A stretch of DNA of 64,000 bases. It comes from Trueperaceae bacterium (GTDB lineage: Bacteria > Deinococcota > Deinococci > Deinococcales > Trueperaceae). A program made the position numbers and the translations under genes. Where the stretch lies: contig JAABTL010000002.1 in the NCBI GenBank assembly GCA_011389865.1, positions 1-64,000 on the forward strand, written 5' to 3'. This document shows positions 19,111 through 28,479 of the stretch, piece after piece; positions within the stretch are counted from its first letter, which is position 1; every line of letters begins with the position of its first letter. The notes below the pieces were generated by a model, which was not told the DNA's origin, did no database searches, and worked only from the letters and a program-made list of their open reading frames with translations.

Positions 19111-19649
19111 TAGAGCAGCCAGCCGACGGCGCCGCCCGCGACGATCAGCAGCGCCGGGTGGATCCGTGTCCGTAGGGACAGCACGAGCGCGGCGGCCGCC
19201 AGCGGCCACAGCGGCCACGTGCCCCAACGCAGGTCTGGCGGGTTCATGGCGGTCGGGAGGAAGTCCCAGACCACCAGCGCGAGCAGCGCCACGACGACCG
19301 GGCGCACGCCGTAGAGGAAGCGCTGCACGACGTCGCGCTCCTTGTGGCGCCGGTAGAGCGCGAACAGCACGACCATCGCCACGATCGTCGGCGCCGTGAC
19401 GCCCGCGAGGGCGGCCGCCGCGCCCGCCCAGCCGGCGACCTGGAAGCCCGTGTAGCCGGCCATCTTCGTCGCGATGGGGCCAGGCAGAGCGTTGCCGAAG
19501 GCGAACGCGTCGAGGAACTCGGCGGGCGTGAGCCACGACCGCAGGTCGACGACCTCGACCTGGATCAGCGGGATCATCGCCGGTCCGCCGCCGAAGCCGA
19601 GCAGGCCGACGCGGGCGAAGGCCCAGAAGAGCTCGAGGAGCTCGCTCAC
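19110..19649 (-). CDS. chrA: Half-size chromate transporter (CHR), second of a pair
   Basis: This 179-residue membrane protein is one half of the CHR fold, used in short-chain chromate ion transporters that act as heterodimers. FARVGLLGFGGGPAMIPLIQ near the N terminus and FAFGNALPGPIATKMAGYTG near residue 55 are the CHR signatures. A third conserved block (GVRPVVVALLALVVWDF) precedes the last helices. The start is GTG at 19649, overlapping the upstream partner's stop by 4 nt (GTGA), so the two subunits are made together. The natural substrate may be chromate or another oxyanion. Confidence 0.9.
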   Translation of the reverse strand: MSELLELFWAFARVGLLGFGGGPAMIPLIQVEVVDLRSWLTPAEFLDAFAFGNALPGPIATKMAGYTGFQVAGWAGAAAALAGVTAPTIVAMVVLFALYRRHKERDVVQRFLYGVRPVVVALLALVVWDFLPTAMNPPDLRWGTWPLWPLAAAALVLSLRTRIHPALLIVAGGAVGWLL

Positions 19650-20254
19650 GCTCGCCGCCCCAGCGCGATGCCGGCGACGCCGCCGGCCAGGATGAGCAGG
19701 CCGGGGTGGATGCCGAACGCGATCGCGGCGACGAAGGCGGCGACCGCCAGACCCCAGCGCAGGAGGTTGCTCCGCCACGAGCCGAGGGGCCCCAGCGCGC
19801 GCGGCGCGAAGATCACGACCGTGTACACGAGCAGCCCGATGACGACCGGCCGCAGGCCCGTGAGGAAGCCCTCGACCCAGGGGTCGTCCTGGTACTGCAC
19901 GTAGAGGGCCGCGAGGCCGACCATGGCGAGGATCGTGGGCACGGTCAGCGCCAGCAGCGCGACCAGCGCGCCGGCCCAGCCGGCCACCCGGTAGCCGACG
20001 TAGCCGGCGAGCTTGGTGGCGATGGGTCCGGGCAGGGCGTTGCCGAAGGCGAAGGCGTCGAGGAAGGCCTCGCGCGACAGCCAGCGCCGGGCCTCGACCT
20101 CGCGCTGGATCAGCGGGATGAAGGAGGGGCCGCCGCCGAAGCCGAACAGGCCGACCTTGCCGAACGCGCTCGCCAGGTCCGCGAGCCGGCCGACGAGAGG
20201 GCGGGCCTCGACCGGGTCCGGTGGAGCCGCGGTGGTGGGGGCGCCTGCGGGCAT
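19646..20254 (-). CDS. chrA: Half-size chromate transporter (CHR), first of a pair
   Basis: This 202-residue protein is the partner of the following gene and clearly homologous to it (LFGFGGGPSFIPLIQREVEA, FAFGNALPGPIATKLAGYVG, GLRPVVIGLLVYTVVIF). About 25 extra residues precede the first CHR motif. The starting ATG at 20254 has no ribosome site but is preceded at 7 nt by TAGGAT, so it is probably leaderless. The pair encodes antiparallel halves that together make one transporter of ten or so helices. Confidence 0.9.
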   Translation of the reverse strand: MPAGAPTTAAPPDPVEARPLVGRLADLASAFGKVGLFGFGGGPSFIPLIQREVEARRWLSREAFLDAFAFGNALPGPIATKLAGYVGYRVAGWAGALVALLALTVPTILAMVGLAALYVQYQDDPWVEGFLTGLRPVVIGLLVYTVVIFAPRALGPLGSWRSNLLRWGLAVAAFVAAIAFGIHPGLLILAGGVAGIALGRRA

Positions 20255-20261
20255 CGGCGCG

Positions 20262-20267
20262 ATCCTA
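20262..20267 (-). promoter_or_regulatory. TAGGAT -10 box, leaderless start of the chr pair
   Basis: Minus-strand TAGGAT ends 7 nt before the ATG at 20254. The box overlaps the TAG stop codon of the upstream Na/Pi symporter gene (20265-20267). Confidence 0.5.
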
Positions 20268-21857
20268 CCGGTCCGGCTGCATTCGGGCGGCTTCCTCGGC
20301 GAGGACCAGCCCCGCGACGCGGGTCACGCTGGCGTCGATCTGCCGCAACAGCGCGAGGATCTCGAGGTGCTGCATGTGCGACATGCGGGTGGCGGGGAGT
20401 CTCGCCTCGAGGCGGGCCAGGTGCGCGAGGCGCAGCTCCGCGATCAGCCGCTCGAACCCCGGGCGTCCGTCCACCACCTGTCGCGCCAGTCCCTTGTGGC
20501 CCACCGCCATCGCGGTGAAGGCGTTGCGCATCCGCGCCAGGAGCGCGTCACAGGCGTCGGCGAGCTCGCGCCGCCCCGCGCGGCTGAACGCCACGCCCGC
20601 GTCCCGCAGCCGGTCCTCCCGCTCCTCGACGCGGCGGATGAGGCGCCCCACGGTCTCGAGTTCGGTCACCCACGTGAACAACCACTCCGACGTGGGATCC
20701 GCCCCGTGCCGCTCACGCACGTCCGCCAGGTAGCGGATCACCGCCCGAGCGAGGCGGTCGGTGCGCGTCTCGCGCGCGACGATGGCGCCGCCGTCCCACT
20801 GCCCGCGACGGATCTCGCGGGCCGTCAGCTCGGTCATCACCAGGACCTCGTCGCTGATCCTGACGACCTCCCGGCGGGCCAGGCCGAGCGCCCAGCGCGG
20901 CTCGTCCAAGACGGCGGTGTCGAGGTACCGCGGTCCGGTCTCCTCCTGCGGCGCGGGCATGACGCTCTCGGCGACGCGCCCCGTCAGTCCGGCGAGGAAG
21001 GTGCCCGGGATGGCGACCAGGATGTTGAACACGGTGTGGGCGTTGGCGACCTGGCGTGCCCCGTCGCCGCCCATCGACTGCACGAGGACCGCGAACGGCT
21101 GCGCGACGAAGGCGACGACGAACGCGGAGAGGAGCTTGACGGCGGTGTGCATGACCGCCACGCGGATGGCGCCCATGCCGAGCTCGCGCGCCGCGACGAT
21201 CGAGATGACCGTGGCCCCCGCGTTGCCGCCCGCGACGAAGGCGATGGCCGCCGGCAGGTTGCTGCCGCCGGCGGCGACCAGGCCGAGCGCGAGGGCGGTG
21301 GTGGCGTTGCTGCTGGTCAGGAAGGTGCCGATGACGAACCCCACGGTGGTCATGGCCAGCGGCGAGGCGCCCAACGTCGTCAGGACGAGGACGAAGGTCT
21401 CGCTCTCGAGCATCGCCGCCATCGAGTCGGTGATCAGCGACAGGCCCAGGAACAGCAGGCCCGCCCCCAGGAGCAGCTCCCCGCCGGTGCGCGCGCGTGG
21501 CCAGCGCGCGAGGAAGAAGCCGACGCCGATCATCGGCAGCGCGTAGGCGGAGATGCGGAAGGCGGCGAGCTGGATCGCCAGCGTCGCGCCGATCTGCGCC
21601 CCGTAGGAGTAGGCGATGCCCTCACGCACGGCCATCACGCCGCCGGCGACGAAGCCGAGGGCGCTGATGGCGGTGGCCGTCCCGCTCTGGCTGAACGCGC
21701 CCATGGCGGTGCCCGTCGCCAGCGCCCGCCAGGGCGAGCGCGTGGCGCTCTCGAGCACGCGGCGCGTGCCGGCCACGGCGAGCTGGTCGAGGCTGGTCAC
21801 GATGCGCCGTAGGCCCAGCAGGAAGAGCGCCAAGCCGCCGAGCGTCAAGAGCAGCAT
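20265..21857 (-). CDS. Na+/phosphate symporter with C-terminal PhoU-like domain
   Basis: This protein of about 530 residues belongs to the NptA/YjbB family. Two inverted membrane repeats carry the family's QSS-type signatures: GAFSQSGTATAISALGFVAG in the first and GTFLTSSNATTALALGLVAA in the second. After about residue 310 the protein is a soluble helical bundle of the PhoU kind, with paired heptads (WLFTWVTELETVGRLIRRVE). It imports or exports phosphate across the inner membrane using the sodium gradient. The start is uncertain: ATG 21857 has GAGGG six bases upstream; ATG 21884 is nine codons earlier with a weaker site. Confidence 0.88.
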   Translation of the reverse strand: MLLLTLGGLALFLLGLRRIVTSLDQLAVAGTRRVLESATRSPWRALATGTAMGAFSQSGTATAISALGFVAGGVMAVREGIAYSYGAQIGATLAIQLAAFRISAYALPMIGVGFFLARWPRARTGGELLLGAGLLFLGLSLITDSMAAMLESETFVLVLTTLGASPLAMTTVGFVIGTFLTSSNATTALALGLVAAGGSNLPAAIAFVAGGNAGATVISIVAARELGMGAIRVAVMHTAVKLLSAFVVAFVAQPFAVLVQSMGGDGARQVANAHTVFNILVAIPGTFLAGLTGRVAESVMPAPQEETGPRYLDTAVLDEPRWALGLARREVVRISDEVLVMTELTAREIRRGQWDGGAIVARETRTDRLARAVIRYLADVRERHGADPTSEWLFTWVTELETVGRLIRRVEEREDRLRDAGVAFSRAGRRELADACDALLARMRNAFTAMAVGHKGLARQVVDGRPGFERLIAELRLAHLARLEARLPATRMSHMQHLEILALLRQIDASVTRVAGLVLAEEAARMQPDR

Positions 21858-21974
21858 GGCCGCCCTCGTGGGGTCATGCCCCATGGTCGCACCCGGAACG
21901 CCTCGATGTGTCCCGCCTGCGCGGTGGGGTTCGGGACTCCAGTCGTCGGCGCGGTCCTGTAGCATGCTGAAGTC

Positions 21975-22034
21975 ATGCGTACAGACCGCGCCCCCATCTC
22001 CTGCCGCAGCCGGCGACCGGGTCCCGTCTCTTGA
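21975..22034 (+). CDS. Possible 19-aa upstream ORF coupled to the radical SAM gene
   Basis: ATG at 21975 opens a 19-codon frame (MRTDRAPISCRS...) whose TGA overlaps the TTG start of the radical SAM gene (TTGA at 22031-22034). TAGCAT at 21960-21965 would put the transcript start within a few bases of this ATG. A coupling leader is possible; chance cannot be excluded. Confidence 0.3.
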   Translation: MRTDRAPISCRSRRPGPVS

Positions 22035-23362
22035 TCGCCGAGCGCTTGCTCACGCGCCGCCTGCGCGGGATGCGGTCGCAGCAACTGGTTCTCGAGCCGC
22101 ATCGCCCCGGCGATCTGCCGAGCCCCCGGCGCGACGGCGGCTACATGCTGTACGCCCACGTGCCGTTCTGCGAGGTGCTCTGCCCGTACTGCTCGTTCAA
22201 CCGCTTCCCGCACCGCGAGGACAAGGCCACGGCCTACTTCTCTTCGCTGCGCGAGGAGATGCGCATGGTCGCCGACCTCGGCTACCGCTTCTCCTCCATG
22301 TACATCGGCGGCGGTACGCCGACGGTGATGGTCGACGAACTCGTCAAGACGATCCGCCTGGCCCGCGAGCTGTTCGACATCGAGGAGGTCTCGACCGAGA
22401 CCAACCCCAACCACCTCATCGACGCGGTGCTGGGGCCGCTCGAGGGCGAGGTGCAGCGCCTGTCGGTCGGCGTGCAGAGCCTCGACGACGACCTCCTGCG
22501 GCAGATGCGCCGCTACGACAAGTACGGCTCGGCGGCGCAGATCCTGCGCGGGCTGGAGGCGGCGCGCGGGCGACTGCCGACGTTCAACGTCGACATGATC
22601 TTCAACCTGCCGTCGCTGACCGAAGAGGTGCTGCGCCGCGACCTCGAGACGCTGATCGCCAGTGGAGCCGACCAGGTGACCTACTACCCGCTCATGGTCT
22701 CGCCGGCGGTGGAGCGCCCGCTGGAGAAGGCGCTCGGACGCGTCGACTACGCCCGCGAGGAGCGGCAGTACCGGCTGATCTCGCAGACGCTGGCCCCGAC
22801 CTACCGGCCGACGTCGGCCTGGGCCTTCTCGCGCAGCGACGCCACCATGATCGACGAGTACATCGTCGACCATGACGAGTACGTGGGCATCGGCAGCGGC
22901 TCGTTCAGCTACCTCGGTGGCGAGATCTACGCCAACACGTTCTCCTTGCGCCACTACGCGGACGCCATCGAGCGGGGTCACCCGAGCGTCGACGCCCGCA
23001 TGCGCCTGCACCGGCGTGACCAGCTGCGCTACCGGCTCATGATGGACCTCTTCGGTCTGCGGCTCGACAAGCGCGCCTTCGCGGAGAAGAACGGCGCCCC
23101 CCTCGAGCGGGCGCTGCCGGTCGAGTACTTGTTCCTCAAGGCGGCGGGCGCCTTCGCCCGCGACGATGCCGAGGCGATCGAGCTCACCGAGACCGGTCGC
23201 TACCTGCTCGTCGTGATGATGCGCGAGTTCTTCATCGGGGTCAACGGCATCCGCGACCTCGCGCGCGCCAGCCTGCCCGAAGCGGAGCGGGCGCTCTTCG
23301 CCGACGAGCCCGCGTGTGGGCGTCCGATGCGCATGCCGCAACCGGTGTTGGCCGGCGACTGA
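22031..23362 (+). CDS. Radical SAM enzyme, HemW/coproporphyrinogen III oxidase-like
   Basis: This 443-residue protein has the radical SAM cluster motif in YAHVPFCEVLCPYCSFNRFP near residue 40. Its CxxxCxxC cysteines bind a 4Fe-4S cluster. MYIGGGTPTVM and SVGVQSLDDDLLRQMRRYDK follow in HemN/HemW order, and DEYVGIGSGSFSYLGGEIYA matches the HemW C-terminal half. The N-terminal CNIPFC-like signature of true HemN is absent, so a heme-chaperone or related role is likelier than oxygen-independent coproporphyrinogen oxidation. The start is uncertain: TTG 22031 overlaps a short upstream frame, and ATG 22070 is an alternative. Confidence 0.8.
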   Translation: MIAERLLTRRLRGMRSQQLVLEPHRPGDLPSPRRDGGYMLYAHVPFCEVLCPYCSFNRFPHREDKATAYFSSLREEMRMVADLGYRFSSMYIGGGTPTVMVDELVKTIRLARELFDIEEVSTETNPNHLIDAVLGPLEGEVQRLSVGVQSLDDDLLRQMRRYDKYGSAAQILRGLEAARGRLPTFNVDMIFNLPSLTEEVLRRDLETLIASGADQVTYYPLMVSPAVERPLEKALGRVDYAREERQYRLISQTLAPTYRPTSAWAFSRSDATMIDEYIVDHDEYVGIGSGSFSYLGGEIYANTFSLRHYADAIERGHPSVDARMRLHRRDQLRYRLMMDLFGLRLDKRAFAEKNGAPLERALPVEYLFLKAAGAFARDDAEAIELTETGRYLLVVMMREFFIGVNGIRDLARASLPEAERALFADEPACGRPMRMPQPVLAGD

Positions 23363-23568
23363 ACGCCCCCCAGGCGAAGGCGTGAGCTGAGCCCGGCGCG
23401 TCCGGGGCCTCGGTGGGGGTCCGTCGCGAGGCGTTGGGCCCCGTGCCTGACGGTATGCCGATGGACGTTTGTTCCTGGTGGCGTCCGCGGCCGGGTGTTC
23501 GAATGGCGCGAAGTCGCACCGTTCGGTGGCCCACCGCCGACGGGCGTTCCCTTGCCGGGGGTCGCGGT

Positions 23569-23584
23569 CCGGAGTTCGCTCCGG
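23569..23584 (+). promoter_or_regulatory. UUCG-loop hairpin in the V-ATPase leader
   Basis: CCGGAG-TTCG-CTCCGG, a perfect six-pair stem with a UUCG loop, about 30 nt before the first V-ATPase start codon. The 250-bp region upstream of the operon shows no other clear signal. Confidence 0.45.
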
Positions 23585-23613
23585 CGTGCAAGAGGGGGGC
23601 AGAGAGGTTTCCC

Positions 23614-24270
23614 ATGCCCGAGGATCTCCAGGCCCTGATCGACCGCCTGCAGCGCGACGCCGTCGAGGAAGGCCAACGCCGTGCGCAAGCCATCGTCGCG
23701 GAGGCCGAGACGAAGGCCGAAGCGCTGGTGCGCGAAGCCGAGGACAAGGGCGCGCGCCTGCTGGAACGCGCCGAGCGCGACGCCGAGGCCTACACCGAGC
23801 GCAGCGCGCACGCGCTGGAGCAGGCGGGCCGCGACCTGCTGATCGCGGTGAGCCATGCCGTCGAGAGACTGCTCTCCGGGCTCGTGAAGGAGTCGCTCGA
23901 GGAGGAGCTGAAGCCGGAGCTGCTCACGGAGATGCTCCTCAAGATGAGCGAGGCGTACGTCGCCCGCGGCGGGCGCGAGCGGCGGATGCACGTCCTGCTG
24001 AACGAGACCGACCTCGAGGCGCTGGTGAGCCTCTACGCCAAGCGCTACCGCGATCGGCTGGTCGACGGGGTGGAACTGAAGCTCGACAACGACATCGTCA
24101 AGGGGTTCCGCGTGGTGATGGTCGAGGACCACGTCGAGCACGACTTCACGATCGACTCGATCGCCGAGGCCCTGACCCACCACCTGCGACCCCACCTGGC
24201 GCGCATCCTGCCGCGTGTGGCGCCGAAGGCCCTGGAGCTCCTGGACAAGACGCCGGCGGAGCCCGGCTGA
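23614..24270 (+). CDS. ntpE: V/A-type ATPase subunit E (peripheral stalk)
   Basis: This 218-residue subunit has an N-terminal half that is a long charged helix (EGQRRAQAIVAEAETKAEAL ... LLERAERDAEAYTERSAHAL), typical of the E stalk. The C-terminal half is a globular domain ending LARILPRVAPKALELL. Start ATG 23614 is preceded by AGAGAGG. It is the first gene of the rotary ATPase operon and overlaps the next gene by one base (TGATG). It normally pairs with subunit G or H to hold the catalytic head; no G/H gene is present here. Confidence 0.88.
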   Translation: MPEDLQALIDRLQRDAVEEGQRRAQAIVAEAETKAEALVREAEDKGARLLERAERDAEAYTERSAHALEQAGRDLLIAVSHAVERLLSGLVKESLEEELKPELLTEMLLKMSEAYVARGGRERRMHVLLNETDLEALVSLYAKRYRDRLVDGVELKLDNDIVKGFRVVMVEDHVEHDFTIDSIAEALTHHLRPHLARILPRVAPKALELLDKTPAEPG

Positions 24271-24866
24271 TGATCGCGTACCTCCTGGCGAGCCTGCCGA
24301 CGCCCCGCCTCGGCGACACCCCCGACGTCCCGCTCGCCGCCGTCCTGGAACGCTGCGCGGGGTTCGTGGGGGAGGAACGCGCCCGCGACCTCGCGTGGGT
24401 CCTCGGCGTCCGGCCCGCGAACGAGCGCGCCGGCGCGGAGGACGACGCTCAGGGCGAAACGAGCCCCGTCCAGGAGCCTCGGCCGCCACTGAGCGACCCG
24501 GCGACGCAGGCCTGGGCTCAGTTCTCGGACCTGGTCGACGACGCCGTCGTGCTCGAGCGGTGCACCAGGTCGAAGGTCGACCCCCAGCCCTACCTCCGCA
24601 AGCCCGCCGGGTTCCGCGTCGACGTCTCCGAGGGCGTGGCGGCCGCCTTCGACCAGCCACACCCCGGCGCCCGCGAGCGCCATCTCGACGAGCTGCGCTG
24701 GCGGCTGGCCGACGAACTGCGGGTCGGCGATCCCGACGGCTTCGGGGCGCTCGTCGCCCGCGCCATCCAACTGCGGCTCGCTTGGCGGCGGGCCGGCTGG
24801 AACGAGGACGACGGCTGGCGCGTCCTGGAGAGCGCGCAGCGCCGCATCGAGGAGCGCCATGCCTAA
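24270..24866 (+). CDS. DUF2764-like V-ATPase operon protein
   Basis: This 198-residue soluble protein opens with IAYLLASLPTPRLGDTPDVP. That matches the start of DUF2764 proteins, which sit between subunits E and A in the V-ATPase operons of Bacteroidetes, chlamydiae and spirochetes. It takes the position that subunit C or F holds in other bacteria. It may be a central-stalk or assembly component, but no biochemical role is proven for the family. Its start overlaps the ntpE stop, and its stop overlaps the subunit A start by 8 nt, so it is firmly part of the operon. Confidence 0.7.
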   Translation: MIAYLLASLPTPRLGDTPDVPLAAVLERCAGFVGEERARDLAWVLGVRPANERAGAEDDAQGETSPVQEPRPPLSDPATQAWAQFSDLVDDAVVLERCTRSKVDPQPYLRKPAGFRVDVSEGVAAAFDQPHPGARERHLDELRWRLADELRVGDPDGFGALVARAIQLRLAWRRAGWNEDDGWRVLESAQRRIEERHA

Positions 24867-26589
24867 CGTCGGACGCATCGTCGCGGTGAGTGGTCCGCTG
24901 GTGACCGCCGCCTTCGAACAGCCCGTGGTTCAGAACGAGGTCGGCTACGCCGAGGTCGACGGCCTGCGGCTGAAGGCCGAGCTCATCCGCGTCCGTGGCG
25001 ACACCGCGGACCTTCAGGTCTTCGAGGACACCACCGGCCTGTTCGTCGGCGGCCGGCTCGAGTTCACCGGCGAGATGCTGTCCGCCGAGCTCGGCCCCGG
25101 GCTGCTCGGGCTGGTGGTCGATGGCCTGCAGAACCCACTGGTGGAACTCGCGGAGGCGAGCGGCTACTTCCTGGCGCGCGGGCAGTACCTCGCGCCGATC
25201 GACCGCGAGCGGTTCTGGGCCTTCACGCCGAGCGTCGAGGCCGGTGCCTCGGTGCGCGCCGGCGACGCGCTGGGGACCGTCCCCGAGGGCGTGGTCGAAC
25301 ACCGGATCATGGTGCCGTTCGGCTGGACCGGCTGGTGGACCGTGCGCGAGGTGGCAGAGGCCGGCGACCAGCGGGTCGACGACGTCGTCGCGACCCTCGA
25401 GGACGAGGCCGGCCGCACGCGACAGGTCACGATGGTGCAGCGCTGGCCGGTCAAGGTGCCCATCCAGGCGTACCGCGAACGCCTCCGGCCCGACCGACCG
25501 CTCGTCACCAAGATCCGCATCGTCGACACCCTGTTCCCGGTCGCGCGCGGCGGCACCTACTGCATCCCGGGTCCCTTCGGGGCGGGGAAGACGGTGCTGC
25601 AGCAGCTGACCAGCCGCCACGCCGAGGTCGACGTGGTGATCGTCGCGGCCTGCGGCGAGCGCGCCGGCGAGGTCGTCGAGACCCTGCGTGAGTTCCCCGA
25701 GATCGTCGACCCGCGCACCGGGCGGAGCCTGATGGAGCGCACGGTCATCGTCTGCAACACCAGTTCGATGCCGGTGGCGGCGCGCGAGGCGAGCGTGTAC
25801 ACGGCGGTCACCGTGGCCGAGTACTACCGCCAGATGGGCCTCCACGTGCTGCTCTTGGCCGATTCCACCAGCCGCTGGGCGCAGGCGCTCCGCGAGGTGT
25901 CGGGGCGGCTCGAGGAGATCCCCGGCGAGGAGGCCTTCCCGGCCTACCTCGAGTCCGTCGTCGCGGCGTTCTACGAGCGCGGCGGCCTGGTGTCGCTGCG
26001 CGATGGCTCGACGGGTTCGGTCACGATCGGCGGCACCGTCAGCCCGGCCGGCGGCAACTTCGAGGAGCCCGTCACGCAGGCGACGCTCAAGGTCGTCGGC
26101 GCCTTCCACGGGCTGTCGCGCGCCCGCTCGGACGCCCGGCGCTACCCGGCGATCGATCCGCTCGAGAGCTGGAGCCACTACGCGGGCGTCGTCGACGCCG
26201 ACGACATCGCCCTCGCCCGGACCGTGCTGCAGGAGGGCAACGAGGTCGCCCAGATGATGAAGGTCGTGGGTGAGGAGGGCACGGGCCTCGACGACTTCGT
26301 CAGCTACCTCAAGGCCGAGTACCTCGATGGCGCCTACCTGCAGCAGGACGCCTTCGACGACGTCGACGGCGCCAGCAGCGCCGAGCGGCAGGCGGTCGTC
26401 TTCGGCGAGATCGCCCGGGTGCTGCGCGCCGCGCTGCGCCTCGACGGCAAGGACGCCGCACGGCGCTGGTTCCAGACGCTGACGCAGGCGACCAAGGAGT
26501 GGAACCGGGCGCCGTGGGGCGAGGAGGCCTTCGACGCGGGGCGCGATCGCGTGCGCGAGCTGCTCGAGGGGGTGCGGGGCGATGCATAA
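24859..26589 (+). CDS. ntpA: V/A-type ATPase catalytic subunit A
   Basis: This 576-residue subunit is the ATP-hydrolysing/synthesising subunit of the V1 head. The N-terminal beta-barrel starts [14 protein letters not shown]. The V-type insertion follows ([19 protein letters not shown]). The P-loop is [13 protein letters not shown] near residue 235. [20 protein letters not shown] and [12 protein letters not shown] complete the catalytic region. Length equals the family norm. It overlaps DUF2764 by 8 nt and subunit B by 8 nt, keeping A and B at equal dose. Confidence 0.95.
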   Translation: MPNVGRIVAVSGPLVTAAFEQPVVQNEVGYAEVDGLRLKAELIRVRGDTADLQVFEDTTGLFVGGRLEFTGEMLSAELGPGLLGLVVDGLQNPLVELAEASGYFLARGQYLAPIDRERFWAFTPSVEAGASVRAGDALGTVPEGVVEHRIMVPFGWTGWWTVREVAEAGDQRVDDVVATLEDEAGRTRQVTMVQRWPVKVPIQAYRERLRPDRPLVTKIRIVDTLFPVARGGTYCIPGPFGAGKTVLQQLTSRHAEVDVVIVAACGERAGEVVETLREFPEIVDPRTGRSLMERTVIVCNTSSMPVAAREASVYTAVTVAEYYRQMGLHVLLLADSTSRWAQALREVSGRLEEIPGEEAFPAYLESVVAAFYERGGLVSLRDGSTGSVTIGGTVSPAGGNFEEPVTQATLKVVGAFHGLSRARSDARRYPAIDPLESWSHYAGVVDADDIALARTVLQEGNEVAQMMKVVGEEGTGLDDFVSYLKAEYLDGAYLQQDAFDDVDGASSAERQAVVFGEIARVLRAALRLDGKDAARRWFQTLTQATKEWNRAPWGEEAFDAGRDRVRELLEGVRGDA

Positions 26590-27877
26590 GGCGTACACAC
26601 GACTCGAGCGCATCGCCGGCAGCGTGGTCGCCGTGAAGGCGCCCGACGCGACCTACCGCGAGCTGGCCCAGGTCAGCTGGCCGGGGGGGACGTCGCTCGC
26701 CCAGGTCATCCGCCTCGACGGCGAACGCGCCTTCCTGCAGGTCTTCGCCGGCGGGCGCGGCCTGCCGACCGACGCGCGTGTCCGCTTCCTCGGTCGACCC
26801 ATGCGGGTCCCGGCGTCCGATGCCCTGCTCGGCCGCGTCTTCGACGGCGCCGGGCGGCCCCGCGACCGCGGCCCCGAGATCGAGGAGGAGGGCGTCGACA
26901 TCGCCGGCCCGTCGGTCAACCCCGCCAAGCGCATCATCCCGCGGACGATGGTGCGGACGGGCATCCCGATGATCGACGTGTTCAACACGCTGGTCGAGAG
27001 CCAGAAGCTCCCGATCTTCTCGGTCCCGGGCGAGCCCTACCACGAGCTCCTGGCCCGCATCGCGCTGCAGGCGGAGGTCGACCGCATCGTCCTGGGGGGG
27101 ATGGGCCTCAAGCACGACGACTACCTCTACTTCCGCGACACGCTCGAGGAGGCCGGCGCCCTGGCGCGCACGGTGGCGTTCATCCACACGGCCGCCGACC
27201 CGACGGTCGAGTGCCTGCTGGTGCCCGACATGGTCCTGGCGGTCGCGGAGCGCTTCGCGCTGCGGGGCGAACGCGTGCTGGTGTTGCTCTCCGACATGAC
27301 CAACTTCGCCGACGCGCTCAAGGAGGTGGCCATCACGATGGAGCAGATCCCGTCGAACCGCGGCTACCCGGGCGACCTCTACAGCCAGCTGGCGGCCCGC
27401 TACGAGAAGGCGGTCGACTTCGACGACGCGGGCTCGATCACGATCCTGGCCGTGACGACGATGCCCGGCGACGACGTCACGCACCCGGTGCCGGACAACA
27501 CGGGTTACATCACCGAGGGGCAGTTCTACCTGCGGGACGGCCGCATCGAGCCCTTCGGCAGCCTCAGCCGCCTCAAGCAGCTGGTCAACGGGACCACCCG
27601 CGACGACCACCGGGCGCTCATGAACACGATGATCCAGCTCTACGCCGCCTACCGCGAGACGCTCGAGAAGCGCGCCATGGGCTTCCGCATGAGCGAGTGG
27701 GACGAACAGCTGCTCCGCTACGGGGTCGGCTTCGAGGAGCGATTGATGGACCTCGAGGTCGATCTGCCCCTCGAGTCCGCGCTGGACGTCGGCTGGGCGC
27801 TGCTGGCCGAGTGCTTCGAGCCCGAGCAGACCGGCCTGGCCTCGGCGCTGATCGAGCGCCATTGGCCCGCGCGATGA
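26582..27877 (+). CDS. ntpB: V/A-type ATPase regulatory subunit B
   Basis: This 431-residue non-catalytic head subunit alternates with A. It lacks a P-loop, having [17 protein letters not shown] where A has [25 protein letters not shown] and [20 protein letters not shown] are B-type hallmarks. [18 protein letters not shown] and [15 protein letters not shown] are also conserved. Start ATG lies inside the end of ntpA; the stop forms ATGA with the start of ntpD. Confidence 0.95.
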   Translation: MHKAYTRLERIAGSVVAVKAPDATYRELAQVSWPGGTSLAQVIRLDGERAFLQVFAGGRGLPTDARVRFLGRPMRVPASDALLGRVFDGAGRPRDRGPEIEEEGVDIAGPSVNPAKRIIPRTMVRTGIPMIDVFNTLVESQKLPIFSVPGEPYHELLARIALQAEVDRIVLGGMGLKHDDYLYFRDTLEEAGALARTVAFIHTAADPTVECLLVPDMVLAVAERFALRGERVLVLLSDMTNFADALKEVAITMEQIPSNRGYPGDLYSQLAARYEKAVDFDDAGSITILAVTTMPGDDVTHPVPDNTGYITEGQFYLRDGRIEPFGSLSRLKQLVNGTTRDDHRALMNTMIQLYAAYRETLEKRAMGFRMSEWDEQLLRYGVGFEERLMDLEVDLPLESALDVGWALLAECFEPEQTGLASALIERHWPAR

Positions 27878-28479
27878 GCCGCGTTCGCGCCAGCAAGTCC
27901 GAGCTCAAGCGCCAGCGCGACGCGCTCGCGCGCTTCGAGCGCTACCTGCCGACCCTGCGCCTGAAGCAGCAGCAGCTGCAGCTCGAGCTCCGCCGGGTCG
28001 AGGTCGCCATCCACGAGGTCGGTGAGGAGGAGACCGAGCTGCTCCGTGGGCTGGGCTCCTGGATCGACCTCTGGGCGGAGCCGCAACCCCTCCTCGCCTT
28101 CGTCACGCTGGCCGAGGTGCATGAGGGCGAGACCAGCGTCGCCGGCGTGACCCTGCCCACCGTCGAGGGCTTCCGCTGGCAGCGGCGGATGCCGCCGCCC
28201 GACCGGACGCCGCCGTGGGTCGACGAGGCCGTCGAACTGCTCGAGCGACTCACGGAACTGCGCTGGCGCCGGCAGGTTCTGGCCGAACAGCGGAGCCGGC
28301 TCGCCGACGAGCTGCGCCTGACGAGCCAACGCGTCAACCTCTTCGAGAAGGTGAAGATCCCCGAGGCGCAAGAGGCGCTGCGCATCATCCGCATCGCGCT
28401 CGGCGACCAGCAGGCGGCCGAGGTCGTGCGCGCCAAGATCGCGAAGGCGAAGAGCCTCGAGCGGGAGCGGACCGCGTGA
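27874..28479 (+). CDS. ntpD: V/A-type ATPase subunit D (central rotor shaft)
   Basis: This 201-residue protein is an antiparallel coiled coil: N-terminal [20 protein letters not shown] and C-terminal [20 protein letters not shown]. The latter is the strongest signature of subunit D. It turns inside the A3B3 head. Start ATG 27874 overlaps the ntpB stop by 4 nt (ATGA), and its own stop overlaps the GTG of ntpI by 4 nt. No subunit F gene, the usual partner of D, is found. Confidence 0.92.
   Translation: MSRVRASKSELKRQRDALARFERYLPTLRLKQQQLQLELRRVEVAIHEVGEEETELLRGLGSWIDLWAEPQPLLAFVTLAEVHEGETSVAGVTLPTVEGFRWQRRMPPPDRTPPWVDEAVELLERLTELRWRRQVLAEQRSRLADELRLTSQRVNLFEKVKIPEAQEALRIIRIALGDQQAAEVVRAKIAKAKSLERERTA

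Noticed and set aside
23497-23504. GTTCGAAT, the T-loop sequence of a tRNA
   Set aside because: No acceptor, D or anticodon stem can be built around it, and it lies in the V-ATPase leader region.
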